Shown: positions 31,898-41,784 of the stretch, piece by piece
Layout of the letters: each line of letters begins with the position of its first letter
Numbering within the stretch: position 1 is the stretch's first letter
Source: Molanna angustata
Lineage: Eukaryota > Arthropoda > Insecta > Trichoptera > Molannidae
Assembly (NCBI GenBank): GCA_963576475.1
Contig: OY754978.1
Coordinates: forward strand, 14,177,718 to 14,241,717
Reading direction: 5' to 3'
Length of the DNA stretch: 64,000 bases
Program-made: the position numbers and the translations under genes
The notes under the pieces: generated by a model
The model's input: the letters and a program-made list of their open reading frames with translations, nothing else
Told to the model about the DNA's origin: nothing
Database searches by the model: none

Positions 31898-31942
31898 TGT
31901 CGGTTGATGAGGGCTTATTAGCCGAAATGATCATTCTATCAA
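31898..31942 (+). ncRNA. Hammerhead ribozyme-like motif
   Basis: Core UUGAUGA (31904-31910; C3 to U), extra G (31911), stem II GGCU/AGCC with loop UAUU (31912-31923), GAAA (31924-31927), stem III AUG/CAU with loop AU, and H17 = U (31935). Stem I starts with G-C and G-U then fails. Same subfamily as 26.6 kb by stem II and stem III. Clear inverted arms are not visible, though 'catttgaaac' at 32045 mirrors 'gtttcaaatg' at 31867. Confidence 0.55.
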
Positions 31943-32208
31943 AGGAAATGAATATTTGTGAAATATATCGGAAATCTGATTTGACTCTAAGATTGAGTTT
32001 AACGCTATCAGTGCCTTCAACATTGACAAAAACATACCCAAATTGATCATTTGAAACAGTTTCAATGTTATTTTATAACGTGATTCAAATAGTGGTTGAA
32101 TAATGTTTATAAATAATATGGATGAACTCCAATTTGAACGCTATTCTTGAATGACTTAAAGAATCAACTGGAATCAAAATTTTAACCGTAGTTCAAATCA
32201 AATGTAAT

Positions 32209-32705
32209 TTACTTTTTTGCTTCGTATTTCCGATTGACTTGATTAACAACGTAATTTTTAAGGCGCGTAAACGATTGTTCAGATTGTAAATCGAATTTTG
32301 TCAGTGGAAGATACTGATATTTCGTCTTTTTTAAATCATGTTTTGTTTTGTTAAGTGATTCATGACCATTATGAACAGCAGTGAACTGAGGACAGCACCT
32401 TGGCGTACCCCTCACTCTAATTGGAAACTCTTGTGATATTCCCGACGTGCATCTTACTTGTGTTTTGACATTCACATAATAATAGGTATGTCTTGTATGG
32501 TATACATATATTCTACCGGTTTTCATGAACTCTCAATACTTCCCGTATCAGGCTTCTGAGTCTCCTGTCAAATGCCTTTTCCACGTCTATAAATACTATA
32601 TTATGTAGGTCTTTTATGGCATCTCGGTATTTTTAAGTAATATTCTCGCTGTCTATATTGCATCCAAAGTCTACTTACCTGATACGAAGCCGTATTGATC
32701 GTCAT
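32209..32705 (-). pseudogene. RTE-like reverse transcriptase relic
   Basis: Minus-strand pieces in shifted frames: DDQYGFVSGK and TLDAI (start of the fingers), then VFIDVEKAFDR-like sequence with the first catalytic Asp, then VKTQVRCTSGISQEFPIRV and a remnant of the G.RQG..LSP block. Frameshifts and a stop separate the pieces; the YADD part is missing. Confidence 0.7.
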
Positions 32706-33093
32706 GTATACTTACGATATTTCTTAATTAAGTATTTATTATCCATTCGAATATTTTCGTTGTATGCGACACTAATAAATAAAATAAATATTTTTTAAAA
32801 ATGGATTATTTTTCTAAAAAATAGTTTTTGTGTTAGGTAATACAATGGAAATCGATTTTGAAAAATCTATTTAAATTCAAAAAAGTGCCTACCCATATAC
32901 ATTTTCCTCATATATTCGATGTTTACGACCGTTATATGACCAAATCTACTCATCATTATCAAGTTCGATTATTTCGAGTAGGTAGTCTCGGCGAAAACTT
33001 TCCGTCTAATAAATAATAATAATAGTAATGTACACTTCATTGTATACTGCGCAAGTCGCGAGTTTTTTGCTGTATGGCTATTTCTTCGAACTA

Positions 33094-33232
33094 ACCAGTA
33101 TTTCCAGCCCAGAGAAGCAATGTTTGCGTGAGAAATAAATTTAAATAATTTTTTCCTCTGCTGGGAATCGAACCCAGGATGCTCGCACAGAAACCGAACG
33201 GCTTACCAACTGTGCCACGGCAACTTGATACA
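33094..33232 (-). mobile_element. SINE-C copy (tRNA-headed)
   Basis: Minus-strand head with 'ggcacagttggtaagccgtt' and B box GGTTCGATTCC (complement at 33167-33177), then a body 'ttctcacgcaaa' and 'gcttctctgggctgg' shared with 54575-54735. Confidence 0.8.
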
Positions 33233-33284
33233 TAACACCAACAACAGATTGTGCTGCAATGGCGACCATAACGGATAAAAGAAG

Positions 33285-33440
33285 TGTTGAAAGGCTTCAA
33301 ACAAGGTAGTCTGGTGATATTAGACGAGTGGCTGGAAGCAGATGGATGCGGTATGCCCAGCATAGAGATCTGTGGAAGTCTCATGGGGAGACCTTTGTCC
33401 ATTACTGGACGAATGAGGGCTGACGAAGACGAAGAAAATC
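33285..33440 (+). pseudogene. RTE-like LINE C-terminal fragment
   Basis: One frame gives ARWSGDIRRVAGSRWMRYAQ and then HRDLWKSHGETFVHYW, matching the 'RW.DDI..VAG..W...AQDR..W' end of RTE-like LINEs. It ends in a GACGAAGACGAAGAA tail. 5'-truncated. Confidence 0.7.
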
Positions 33441-33973
33441 TTAAATAATGTACATACCTACCTAAAACAATTTAATTATTTAGTCTTGATACAATGAAGT
33501 CGTAAAAGAAAGTTATTACACACACATCAACTGATAATAATCATGAAATATACGAATTTCGCGAGAAAAAAAAAGAATTTCGTTACACTTAATAATATAT
33601 AGGAGGTATACACGTAGACTGTGGGGAATTGAATTGTTACGAACTTCATTTGTGTTCACATGACTACTTGATCGATTTGCCAAAGAATAATGTATACGTA
33701 TCGTATAAGTCTTAAGGGTTTCCTAACCCACCTTGGTTACCTAGAACCCTGAGACCGACTCTGCCTTTCGTCACAGTAGACCTGTACGTTTGGAACTTAC
33801 GCTATTCCCAGTGGAAATGTGTCTATCGCAAAATCGCAAGAGCTTTGTAGGTATTTACCTGTGTCTTTTTCTACTTATATTCCAGGTCGATAGCGACTAC
33901 GAAAAAATGTGATTTAGGAAAAACTTTTCGAGTAATAATAATTTTCTCTCCAATTTTCTTTATTTGTACAACT

Positions 33974-34015
33974 ATGGATCATGCAATATCTGGATTAAAT
34001 CTCCAAGGAAAAATT
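33974..34015 (+). CDS. Possible first coding exon of a short-chain dehydrogenase/reductase
   Basis: ATG at 33974 opens a 14-codon frame, MDHAISGLNLQGKI, followed directly by GTAAGT, a consensus splice donor. Short-chain dehydrogenases often begin with a few residues then 'L.GK(V/I)', followed by the 'VLVTG...G.G' cofactor loop, and introns can fall there. I found no matching second exon downstream, so this is weak. If real, it is the only host gene part in the window, on the plus strand with a long first intron. Confidence 0.25.
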
Positions 34016-34196
34016 GTAAGTGTTCCATTGCTTATTCAATAAGTAGTTGCTTTTGTTAAAACGATACAAACATGTTCTAAGTAGGAATTGTGATTGGAAC
34101 TTTCACTATGATACAAAGAATCCATTACACTTCTGTGTAAATACAAACCTAAGGTAATAAGGAGAGAACTGCTTATCACACTCTTACCTATCTTCT

Positions 34197-34330
34197 TCTT
34201 CTATCGTGTCAGCAACGCATTTAAATAATCTTCTGCCAGTGCCTAGCAACGTCAATAGCACAATCATTGCCCACCATAAGATTGTGCATAGTGCAGTTGA
34301 CTGGACTTGAGGGGCAGCTGCACAGATGTA
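34197..34330. other. Unclassified GC-richer segment
   Basis: Begins 'tcttcttcttctatcgtgtc', a tail-like string, then a non-coding stretch. Possibly a LINE or SINE 3' end; no second copy here. Confidence 0.25.
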
Positions 34331-34413
34331 CATAATTATAATTTATTGCTTCTTATATAATTAACGATTCATACCTACATAGTCATGCATCACGTATTTT
34401 ATATACGTTCTGA

Positions 34414-35352
34414 TGTCAAGAGGGCATATATCGCTAAATGTAGTGAATGGTATATTAAAAACGCCTAATACACTATAAAGTTAAGTGTAAGTAAGGAATA
34501 TTATCGTGTGCGTTAAAAAGGGTTATACGTGATCTTATAAAAATGTGACGATTTTTTATATTTTAAGAACGAACCTTGGGGCAGGTCTGGTTCTATCGGT
34601 GAAATCAAAACCCTCGTGATTACCCATATCATGGATATACATAATTATCATATGGAGTTCTGTGACATCAAAAGATTTTATAGAACTCCATATAATAGTT
34701 GGCTGGAGGCTGTGAGGCACGGGCTTAGAATAATGCTTCCACTCTTTTCTATTATTATTTTCCCGTAAGAGCCGGGTAATCGAAAGTACAACAGGCATTA
34801 ATAACATCTGACATAGTTCAGATATGAGGTTCACCACCCATTCTGAATGTAGTGCCTTTTTAGGTGAGACGAGACTGGTGTGTGGGTATACACATATGTG
34901 TTGTGCTCCCTTTTATAAGACAATGCACACCCTCACACCTTTCGCTGGTTACTCCACATTTTGGGATATGCCGTGATGGTATAAATGAATGAATGAACAT
35001 ATAATAATTATATCCATGATATGGGTGATCGCGAGGGTTTTGATTTCGCCGGTTGGACCAGACTTGCCCTCCTGATTTTGAATGTAAAACTTTTTTGGTC
35101 ATTCACATTTATTTTATGAACTCTTTAAGCACATAAAATATTTATTTCTCTACCACATAATAAATAGTGGTGAACCAATTTAAAAAATTCTAAAATTCTT
35201 TTAAGAGAAATTTTATAAATGTGTGACGAACATTCAATAAAGAAATGTTGAAAACACTAATAGTATTTTTTTGAAACACTGTTGAACATATTTGAGAAAT
35301 TTGATTTCAAAATACGATGTTAAGGTTTATATAATATGCCCTCTTTAGGTGA
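34414..35352. mobile_element. M-family element (TTAA type), copy split by a Z repeat
   Basis: Left end 'tcaagagggcatatatcgct', right end 'atatgccctcttta': same ends as the intact copy at 62803-63231 with a mutated left TTAA. Internally 34567-34650 and 35003-35085 form an inverted repeat around 'gatatgggt.atc.cgaggg'. A complete Z element sits at 34698-34997. Confidence 0.6.
34698..34997 (-). mobile_element. Z-family element, complete, with 9-bp target duplication
   Basis: Flanked by CATATAATA at 34689-34697 and 34998-35006. On the minus strand it ends in a (GAAT)n tail. This defines Z as an approximately 300-bp, tail-bearing, non-coding retroposed unit, i.e. SINE-like. I see no clear pol III boxes. 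Confidence 0.75.
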
Positions 35353-35452
35353 AGTGTTTGAGCAGTCGACACTTTTTTTCAATTTCATAAGGTATTTGAG
35401 ACACCGACAAAGAATAGTGCTTCCGCCCATTTGCATAATTAATTTATAGATG

Positions 35453-35616
35453 GGTCGATGGCAGAGCGGTTAGCGCATTCGGTTAGTAATCCAGTGGTCG
35501 CGAGTTCGAATCCTGCCTCGACCGATTTAGTTTACCAATAGCACAAGCATTTATGCTTATTTTAGGGAACGTAGGAAGATGTATATGTACTTGTATAACA
35601 AGGACATATTCATTTT
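35453..35616 (+). mobile_element. SINE-B, near full length
   Basis: tRNA-like head 35453-35525 (TGGCAGAGCGGTTAGCGCAT; B box GAGTTCGAATCC) followed by 'caatagcacaagcatttatg', 'ttagggaacgtagg' and 'gtataacaaggacatatt'. Confidence 0.9.
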
Positions 35617-35668
35617 TTCACTAAAAAAAATCCGCTACAGGCAAAATAACATAATTCAGCAAAAAGCT

Positions 35669-35815
35669 TCACCATCCATTCTGAATATAGTGCCTTTTAA
35701 GGTGTGATGAGGCTGGTGTATTGAGATGCCTGCATGTGTCACGCTTCCTTTTATAAGACGACACACATCTAATAGCTAGTTACTCCAATCTTTGGGATAT
35801 GCCTCACTAAGGTAT
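35669..35815 (-). repeat. Z-family repeat, truncated
   Basis: Contains complements of 'ttcagaatgg', 'cctcatcacacct' and 'gcatatccca'; upstream part missing. Confidence 0.6.
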
Positions 35816-36104
35816 GAAATATGCTTGATGGTTGTCCCTGTGTTGTGCGACGAGCAGCTGCTCCGGGAATGAATAGGACCTGGTCCTATAACGTTCCCAA
35901 TGGAGTGTGGTAGGAGACTGTTCTTCCCCCACCACCACCCGTTCTGCTCATGGAGACTAATAACAGCCCCTTGCAATACTCTGAAAGAACACATAAAGAA
36001 CATACGAAGAGTCCGGAGAACTCTAAAACCTTGCAGACACTGCACTTCATGTACCAAAGAAAGCTAATCATGTGGATACAACTGGCGCACTGTTAACTAT
36101 TGTG

Positions 36105-36236
36105 AAGATAAAAGTCTTGAATGCCCTAAAGTTGCTCTTCGTGGCGACAAGGTCCGCATGTCCAATGGGTCCAAAGAAATTCCCTAGGACATCGTTGTAG
36201 AGTTCTCGTCGGAAAGTTGACAAGGAGAAGTTAGTG
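36105..36236 (+). repeat. U repeat, copy 2, left part
   Basis: Shares 'aaggtccgcatg', 'gggtccaaagaaattcc' and 'gagttctcgtcgga' with 16870-16985 in the opposite orientation. Interrupted at about 36236 by a LINE fragment and resumed at 36822. Confidence 0.5.
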
Positions 36237-36821
36237 CATTCACATTCGATTGTAATTCCCCATTTAAATTATTGTTCTAGTGTCCTATTTCTATGCAATG
36301 AAACTCAAAATAGAAAATTGCAGATCATTCAAGTGCAAAACAATTTTAAAATGCAACAGATATACAAGAATTAACCTAATGTTAAATAAACTAAAATTAA
36401 TGACAGTAAAGCAATACATTATATACAACACATTAACTTTGAATTACAAACAAAAAAATGTTTAAAAATATATGCAGATATTATTCAATTTCAATATTCA
36501 CACTTACCCTACGAGAGGATGTCAGGATTTTAGACTTCAAAAAACGAGATTAACAAGTACACAAAATAGTTCATACCATGAAGGTCTCAAAATATATAAT
36601 TGTTTGCCACTAAACATAAAATAAACCACAAGTCTTGTCACCTTTCGTAGGCTAGGTGCTGAATACACAATTAAAAAATATTAATGTTCTCCCTAGTTTT
36701 ACATTTTTTTATAATTGATTGTCATAATTTGTACCATAAAAAAATATATACCTTTTGTTTATACTACATGTATTAATTTTTATATGTTTTTACGTCTAAA
36801 AAAAGTTTAATATTACTATAG
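36237..36821 (+). pseudogene. CR1/Jockey-like LINE C-terminal relic
   Basis: Frames give HSIVIPHLNYCSSVLFLCNE, then after a shift KCNRYTRINLMLNKLKLMTV and KQYIIYNTLTLNYK, then LPYERM and SSYHEGLKIYNCLPLNIK. This is the usual post-RT end of CR1/Jockey-type LINEs, but with several frameshifts. It sits inside the U repeat and is therefore younger. Confidence 0.7.
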
Positions 36822-36890
36822 GATATGCTCAGAAGTCTGTTCAGGGTTATCACAAAGCTGACATGAGGACGAATCGGATAAGTGAAAACG
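36822..36890 (+). repeat. U repeat, copy 2, right part
   Basis: 'aggatatgctcagaagtctg' and 'ttcagggttatcacaaag' match 16800-16870 in reverse. Confidence 0.55.
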
Positions 36891-37257
36891 AAAGAGATAG
36901 ATATGGTAGGAGACTGCGAAAATCCTCTAATGTGGGATGTTCCGCGATAGTATGTACATTGTACATATATGTGACATATTGTTCTAAATTAACAATATAT
37001 AAATAATAAAACGCGTATTCAAATATTATATGTGCCCTTTAATAAACACAACAATACACAGATATAAAATAAAGAAGCCATACAACATACACCAAGATAC
37101 ACCAAGAAACCCACTAAGTGAGAGCCGTAAATTAGAGAGCGTTTCAGCCTTTATCTGTCATTTAATACTCATAAAGCATTCTACAAGGATACCCGAGTAC
37201 TTCATTCGGCTACCTTCGTCCTAGCGTACATGCTATACACATTTCAACTAAGCAGGA

Positions 37258-37400
37258 GATATACATACATACATACATACATTACATACCATCACGCCAT
37301 GTCCCTAACGGGGTAAGCAGAGAGAACCGAACGCTATACTCCTCTATTTTTGCCATGCATCGTCTCATACATGCTCGTCTATTGTTCAAGCTACATACTT
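37258..37400 (-). pseudogene. RTE-like LINE 3' fragment with (TACA)n tail
   Basis: Minus strand: ATGT-repeat tail at 37262-37282, then 'ccatcacgcc', 'ggtaagcagagagaaccgaa' and 'gcatcgtctcatacatgctcg'; same 3' end as 48.1-48.4 kb and 61.8 kb. Confidence 0.65.
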
Positions 37401-37591
37401 ATGTTTCCTTTACGAAGACAATAAAAGTAACTGATCTTTCTAGACCTTTCAAAATATCATTTATATCATTCAACAGGAAATATATAATGTATAAATATCC
37501 TGAATATACTTAATGTGGCAATTTATCCTACATATTTAAGTACAGTGCTTAACATGTGTTGTTGACTGTGCTATTATTTTTTTTTTATAAA

Positions 37592-37757
37592 AAATGAATA
37601 TGTCCTTTCTTAAACAAGTACATATACATCTCCCTACGTTCTCAAAAATAAGCATAGATGCTTGTGTTATAGGTGAACGAGATCGGTCGAGGCAGGATTC
37701 GAACTCGCGACCACTGGATCACTAGCCCAGCGCGCTAACCGCTCTGCCATCGACCTA
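37592..37757 (-). mobile_element. SINE-B, near full length
   Basis: Minus-strand copy; head at 37683-37757 with intact B box complement 'ggattcgaactc', body ending in 'tatgtccttt'. Confidence 0.9.
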
Positions 37758-38454
37758 TCTTATTGATGAATGATTTTTTGGCTCTGTAATTGTTTCATAT
37801 CTAGTTGTAATACCAAAGTAAAAATGTGCTCTAGGCTTTCCAAAATAAAATAAAATAATTAATAATAAAACTAGGATTGAGACAAAAAAATACACGTGGA
37901 TACAAAAAATGCCGAAAAGATATACATTTTTTGCGAGGACGTGAATGTCTAGTTATGTAAAAATGTATATTTTCATTAATTTGTTTGTATTCATAACGAA
38001 CTAGGGGAATAATTTGAATATTTGCTGGTAAAAGGCAAGCCGCTTTTAAATAAATATTTGAAACAAATTAAAATAAAACCAATTATCATTATCTGATTGG
38101 GTAAAAGTGGATTTTAAAAAATATATCTTCTGACTCATTTCAAAATATACGTTTGTTCACTACCTACTAACTGGTAGTTTATTAATTGAATCGAAAAAAT
38201 GATACATCGAATTTATATGAAAAACGAGAGGGTGTTGGCAAAAGCAAAAAATAAATATTTTGTATTGTATTTATTCAAAAGATAACAATAGCAATTATTT
38301 GGAAGGACGATTCCTCAACGAAATAATGATTCACATGTTTATGAATTTGTTCATATTAGATTTGATTTGCCTTTTTTATTTTTGTATTATTTTCACACAA
38401 TCAATCAATACGATTTTTTTTAAAGAATGAATATGTCCTGCTTGGAGTTTCTAT

Positions 38455-39080
38455 AACGAATCAATAACACTACAGGGGTTCCATCGAAGCTAAGGTGAAA
38501 CTCGCCTCCAAAAAATTGAGCGTACTATATAGAGCGCGTAGATATTTTACTAAGTCCCAGATGTGTATACTCTACAAAGCGCAAATACGTCCAATTATTG
38601 AATATGGTAGTCACCTCTAGAGTGGCGCCCCCAATACCTACTGAATACCCTCGACGCTGTCCAAGGGCGTGATATACGTCTGATTGATGATCCATCACTG
38701 ACTGCAATTTGCAATCACTAGAACACAGACGTAAAGTCGGTATTTTAAGTTTATTTTATAGATACTACCACGGTAATTGCTCAGAAGAACTTGTATCTTT
38801 GGTCCCTCCTCCACCCACTCGCAACAGAGTCACTCGCTTCACTCAATCGCAGCACCCATTCACAGTGGACCTTCAACATATACGAACAAGTCGCTTCTCG
38901 AACTCCTTTATTAATACAGCAGCCCGACTGTGGAACGATCTTCCGAATTCTGTGTTTCCACCTTCGTACAACCCGGGTCTTTTTAAAATCCGAATCAAAA
39001 AACTCTTTTCTAGACTGCAAACCCCTCCCAACGCTACTTAGTGCGCTTCTTCGGAAGAGCAAAATGGACCCAAATCCTAA
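38455..39080 (+). pseudogene. Jockey/CR1-like LINE, ORF2 C-terminus
   Basis: Coding relic from about 38485: KLASKKLSVLYRARRYFTK, then CILYKAQIRPIIEYGSHL followed by a stop, then a shift, and from 38705 an open stretch of over 100 codons (SLEHRRKVGILSLFYRYYHG; LWNDLPNSVFP; FKIRIKKLF). These are standard C-terminal blocks after the reverse transcriptase. The TAG after GSHL replaces the usual Trp codon by one base. 5'-truncated and inactive. Confidence 0.75.
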
Positions 39081-39107
39081 TAGCTGGTGTCCCCTACGTA
39101 GACATGT

Positions 39108-39278
39108 TAAAAAAAAAGTCCTTGTTTTTAACAAGTACATATACATCCTCATACATTCCCTAAACTAAGCATAAATGCTTGTGCTATAGGTGAACGAAAT
39201 CGGTCATGGCAGGATTCGAACTCGCGACCACTGGATTACTAACCCAGCGCGCTAACCGCTCTGCCACCACCCATCCAT
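39108..39278 (-). mobile_element. SINE-B, near full length
   Basis: Minus-strand copy directly after the LINE end; head 39203-39278, tail side 'gtccttgtttttaacaagta'. Confidence 0.9.
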
Positions 39279-39424
39279 TTTATTCCGGTAATTTCGAAAT
39301 TTAAGCTAAAATAGTGCTTTAGACAATGCAAGATAGAGGGTTGTCGAGAGTCTAAAAGGAGAAAGATGACTGCGCAACGTTCGGGAGTAGACTAGCTTCA
39401 GAACTGTGGATTTGTTATATATTC

Positions 39425-39505
39425 CGAATGGCACAAAACTGGAAGAAATTTGCCAAAACGATTGCCAACGTCGGGGGTACAACAGGGCACTGGAAGGAGT
39501 TCTTG
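39425..39505 (+). pseudogene. RTE-like LINE C-terminal scrap
   Basis: RMAQNWKKFAKTIANVGGTT matches the RMAQDREAFSRVIANVGGT end of the fragment at 39750-39929. Both are 3' ends of one LINE family. Confidence 0.6.
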
Positions 39506-39622
39506 GAATTTATTCTGGCACATTCTTATGAATCATTCCAATTTAAGTATACTGTAAAGCAAGTCCTGCTTATAATTTGGGATTTATATATTATACATTT
39601 GGTGTCTCGAGTAGTCCATTAA

Positions 39623-39724
39623 ACGAGTGGGTTGTGGCCAACGCAAAGTATACATATGTAGGTACTTCTCACTACCAAGTCGCTTCACAAAGTGTTCTAA
39701 TTTTGTATGAAAAATTTCAATTAA
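39623..39724 (+). repeat. G-family start, truncated
   Basis: 'aacgagtgggttgtggccaa' through 'tactacc'-like 'ttctcactaccaagtc', then cut where a Z element begins. Confidence 0.65.
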
Positions 39725-40215
39725 TTCATTCATTCATACCATCACGGCAAGGCAAGATTGAGGGTCGTCGTGGAGTAGGGAGAAGGCAGATGTCTTGGCT
39801 GCGCAATATCCGGCAGTGGACTGGAATAACGCAGGTAGGAGAGCTAGTCCGAATGGCGCAGGACAGAGAGGCATTCTCCAGAGTGATCGCCAACGTCGGG
39901 GGGACCTGATACGGCACGCAAAGAAGAAGATACCATCACGGCATATCCCACAATGTGGGGTAACCAGCGAAAGGTGTTCGGGTGTGCATTGCCTTATAAA
40001 AGGGAGCACAACATATCTGTGTATACCCACACACCAGTCTCGTCTCACCTTAAAAGGCACTATATTCAGAATGGGTGGTGAACCTCATTGCTAAACTATG
40101 TGAGATGTTATTGTTGCCTGTTGTATTTTCGATTACCCGGCTCTTACGAGACACTCGAAAACAATAATAGAAAAGAGTGGAAGCACTATTCTAAGCCGGT
40201 GCCTCACAGCTATAT
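39725..40215 (+). mobile_element. Z-family element split by a LINE fragment
   Basis: Starts with the ATTCATTCATTC tail side at 39725, interrupted at 39750-39929, then continues through 'catatcccacaatgtggggt' to about 40215. Otherwise near complete. Confidence 0.75.
39750..39929 (+). pseudogene. RTE-like LINE fragment with 14-bp target duplication
   Basis: ATACCATCACGGCA occurs at 39736-39749 and 39930-39943. The insert encodes GRRQMSWLRNIRQWTG then RMAQDREAFSRVIANVGGT and a stop, the last part of an RTE-like ORF2, and ends in AAAGAAGAAG. Recent enough to keep an exact target duplication. Confidence 0.8.
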
Positions 40216-40332
40216 ATTAGTTTGTTGTATTATTATTTTTTTTTTATTAAATACTAGTGAACCCCCGGCAAACTTCGTATTGCCAGTATAATTAAAAATC
40301 GTCCTCCATAACCACCCGTCGCTTCAGACTCT

Positions 40333-41166
40333 TCAGTACTTCCCGTCCCTTCAGTTACTCCCGTCCCTCCAGTTACTCACGTCCATCCAGTTACTCCCGT
40401 CCCTTCAGTTACTCCCGTCCCTTCAGACACTCCCGTCCCTTCAGACACTCCCGTCCCTTCAGACACTCCCGTCCCTTCAGACACTCCCGTCCCTTCAGAC
40501 ACTCCCGTCCCTTCAGACACTCCCGTCCCTTCAGACACTCCCGTCCCTTCAGACACTCCCGTCCCTTCAGACACTCCCGTCCCTTCAGACACTCCCGTCC
40601 CTTCAGACACTCCCGTCCCTTCAGTTACTCCCGTCCCTTCAGTTACTCCCGTCCCTTCAGTTACTCCCGTCCCTTCAGTTACTCCCGTCCCTTCAGTTAC
40701 TCCCGTCCCTTCAGTTACTCCCGTCCCTTCAGTACCTTCCGTCCCTTCAGTACCTTCCGTACCTTCAGTACCTTCCGTCCCTTCAGTTACTCCCGTCCCT
40801 TCAGTTACTCCCGTCCCTTCAGTTACTCCCGTCCCTTCAGTTACTCCCGTCCCTTCAGTTACTCCCGTCCCTTCAGTTACTCCCGTCCCTTCAGTTACTC
40901 CCGTCCCTTCAGTTACTCCCGTCCCTTCAGTTACTCCCGTCCCTTCAGTTACTCCCGTCCCTTCAGTTACTCCCGTCCCTTCAGTTACTCCCGTCCCTTC
41001 AGTTACTCCCGTCCCTTCAGTTACTCCCGTCCCTTCAGTTACTCCCGTCCCTTCAGTTACTCCCGTCCCTTCAGTTACTCCCGTCCCTTCAGTTACTCCC
41101 GTCCCTTCAGTTACTCCCGTCCCTTCAGTTACTCCCGTCCCTTCAGTTACTCCCGTCCCTTCAGTA
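40333..41166. repeat. 18-bp minisatellite, about 46 units
   Basis: Unit TTACTCCCGTCCCTTCAG with a block of about 11 GACACTCCCGTCCCTTCA variants (40423-40620) and three TACCTTCC variants near 40730-40780. On the minus strand one frame reads SEGTGV repeatedly. Variants are clustered, indicating local amplification. Confidence 0.95.
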
Positions 41167-41169
41167 GGT

Positions 41170-41655
41170 CCCGGTCATACGCTCGACAATTCATCAAAGT
41201 TTCATTGAAATTGATTGAACGGTTCCAAGGATAGTCCACCTTCATCGGTAAAATGACCTGATACCCGATGAAGAAGAAGAAGAAGATTTTTTTTAATCCA
41301 GAAACCATCCCGGGCATACACTCGACAATTCATCAAAGTTTCATTGCAATCGGATGAACGGTTCTCAGGATAGTCCACCTTTATAGGTAAAATGACCTGA
41401 TACCCGATGAAGAAGAAGAAGAAGAAAATATTTTAAATTCAGAAATCATCCCGGGCATACGATCGACAATTCACCAAAGTTTAATTGCAATCGGATGAAC
41501 GGTTCCCAGGATAGTCCACCTTCATAGGTAAAATGACCTAAAACTCGATGAAGAAGAAGAAGAAGTTAAAATTTTTTGATCCAGAAACCATCCCGGGCAT
41601 ACTCTCGACAACTCACCAAAGTTTCATCGCAATCGGATAAACGGTTTAGGAGCGC
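41170..41655 (+). repeat. Four tandem copies of an approximately 120-bp unit
   Basis: Each unit has '(c)atac.ctcgacaa', 'caaagtttcattgcaatcgg', 'aggatagtccacctt' and 'aaaatgacctgatac', ending GATGAAGAAGAAGAAG. The last is truncated and leads into the terminal 'acatacat' stretch. Confidence 0.85.
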
Positions 41656-41784
41656 ATTCAACACATACATGATACATACATAGATACAAACATTCAAATT
41701 TATAATATAGATTTATTTTTCATTATAGGATACAAAAGTACATTTGACAATTAAAAACAAACAATAATTCAAAAGTATTGCCCC

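Larger units (their letters stand above)
40240..41711 (+). mobile_element. Non-autonomous element carrying a large minisatellite
   Basis: Left end 'gtgaacccccggcaaacttc', then the 18-bp minisatellite, four tandem copies of an approximately 120-bp 3' unit, and a terminal 'acatacatagatacaaacat' with 'ttataatatagatt', which resembles the 3' end of lepidopteran RTE-type elements. No ORF recognised. Confidence 0.5.

Noticed and set aside
35453..35525. tRNA gene
   Set aside because: tRNA-like with A and B boxes, but always followed by the same SINE-B body; likewise for SINE-A and SINE-C heads.
38781..39152. Minus-strand frame of 123 codons
   Set aside because: Antisense to the LINE C-terminus at 38.7-39.0 kb.
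40377..40610. SEGTGV-repeat protein on the minus strand
   Set aside because: Direct consequence of an 18-bp minisatellite; no start context or flanking coding sequence.
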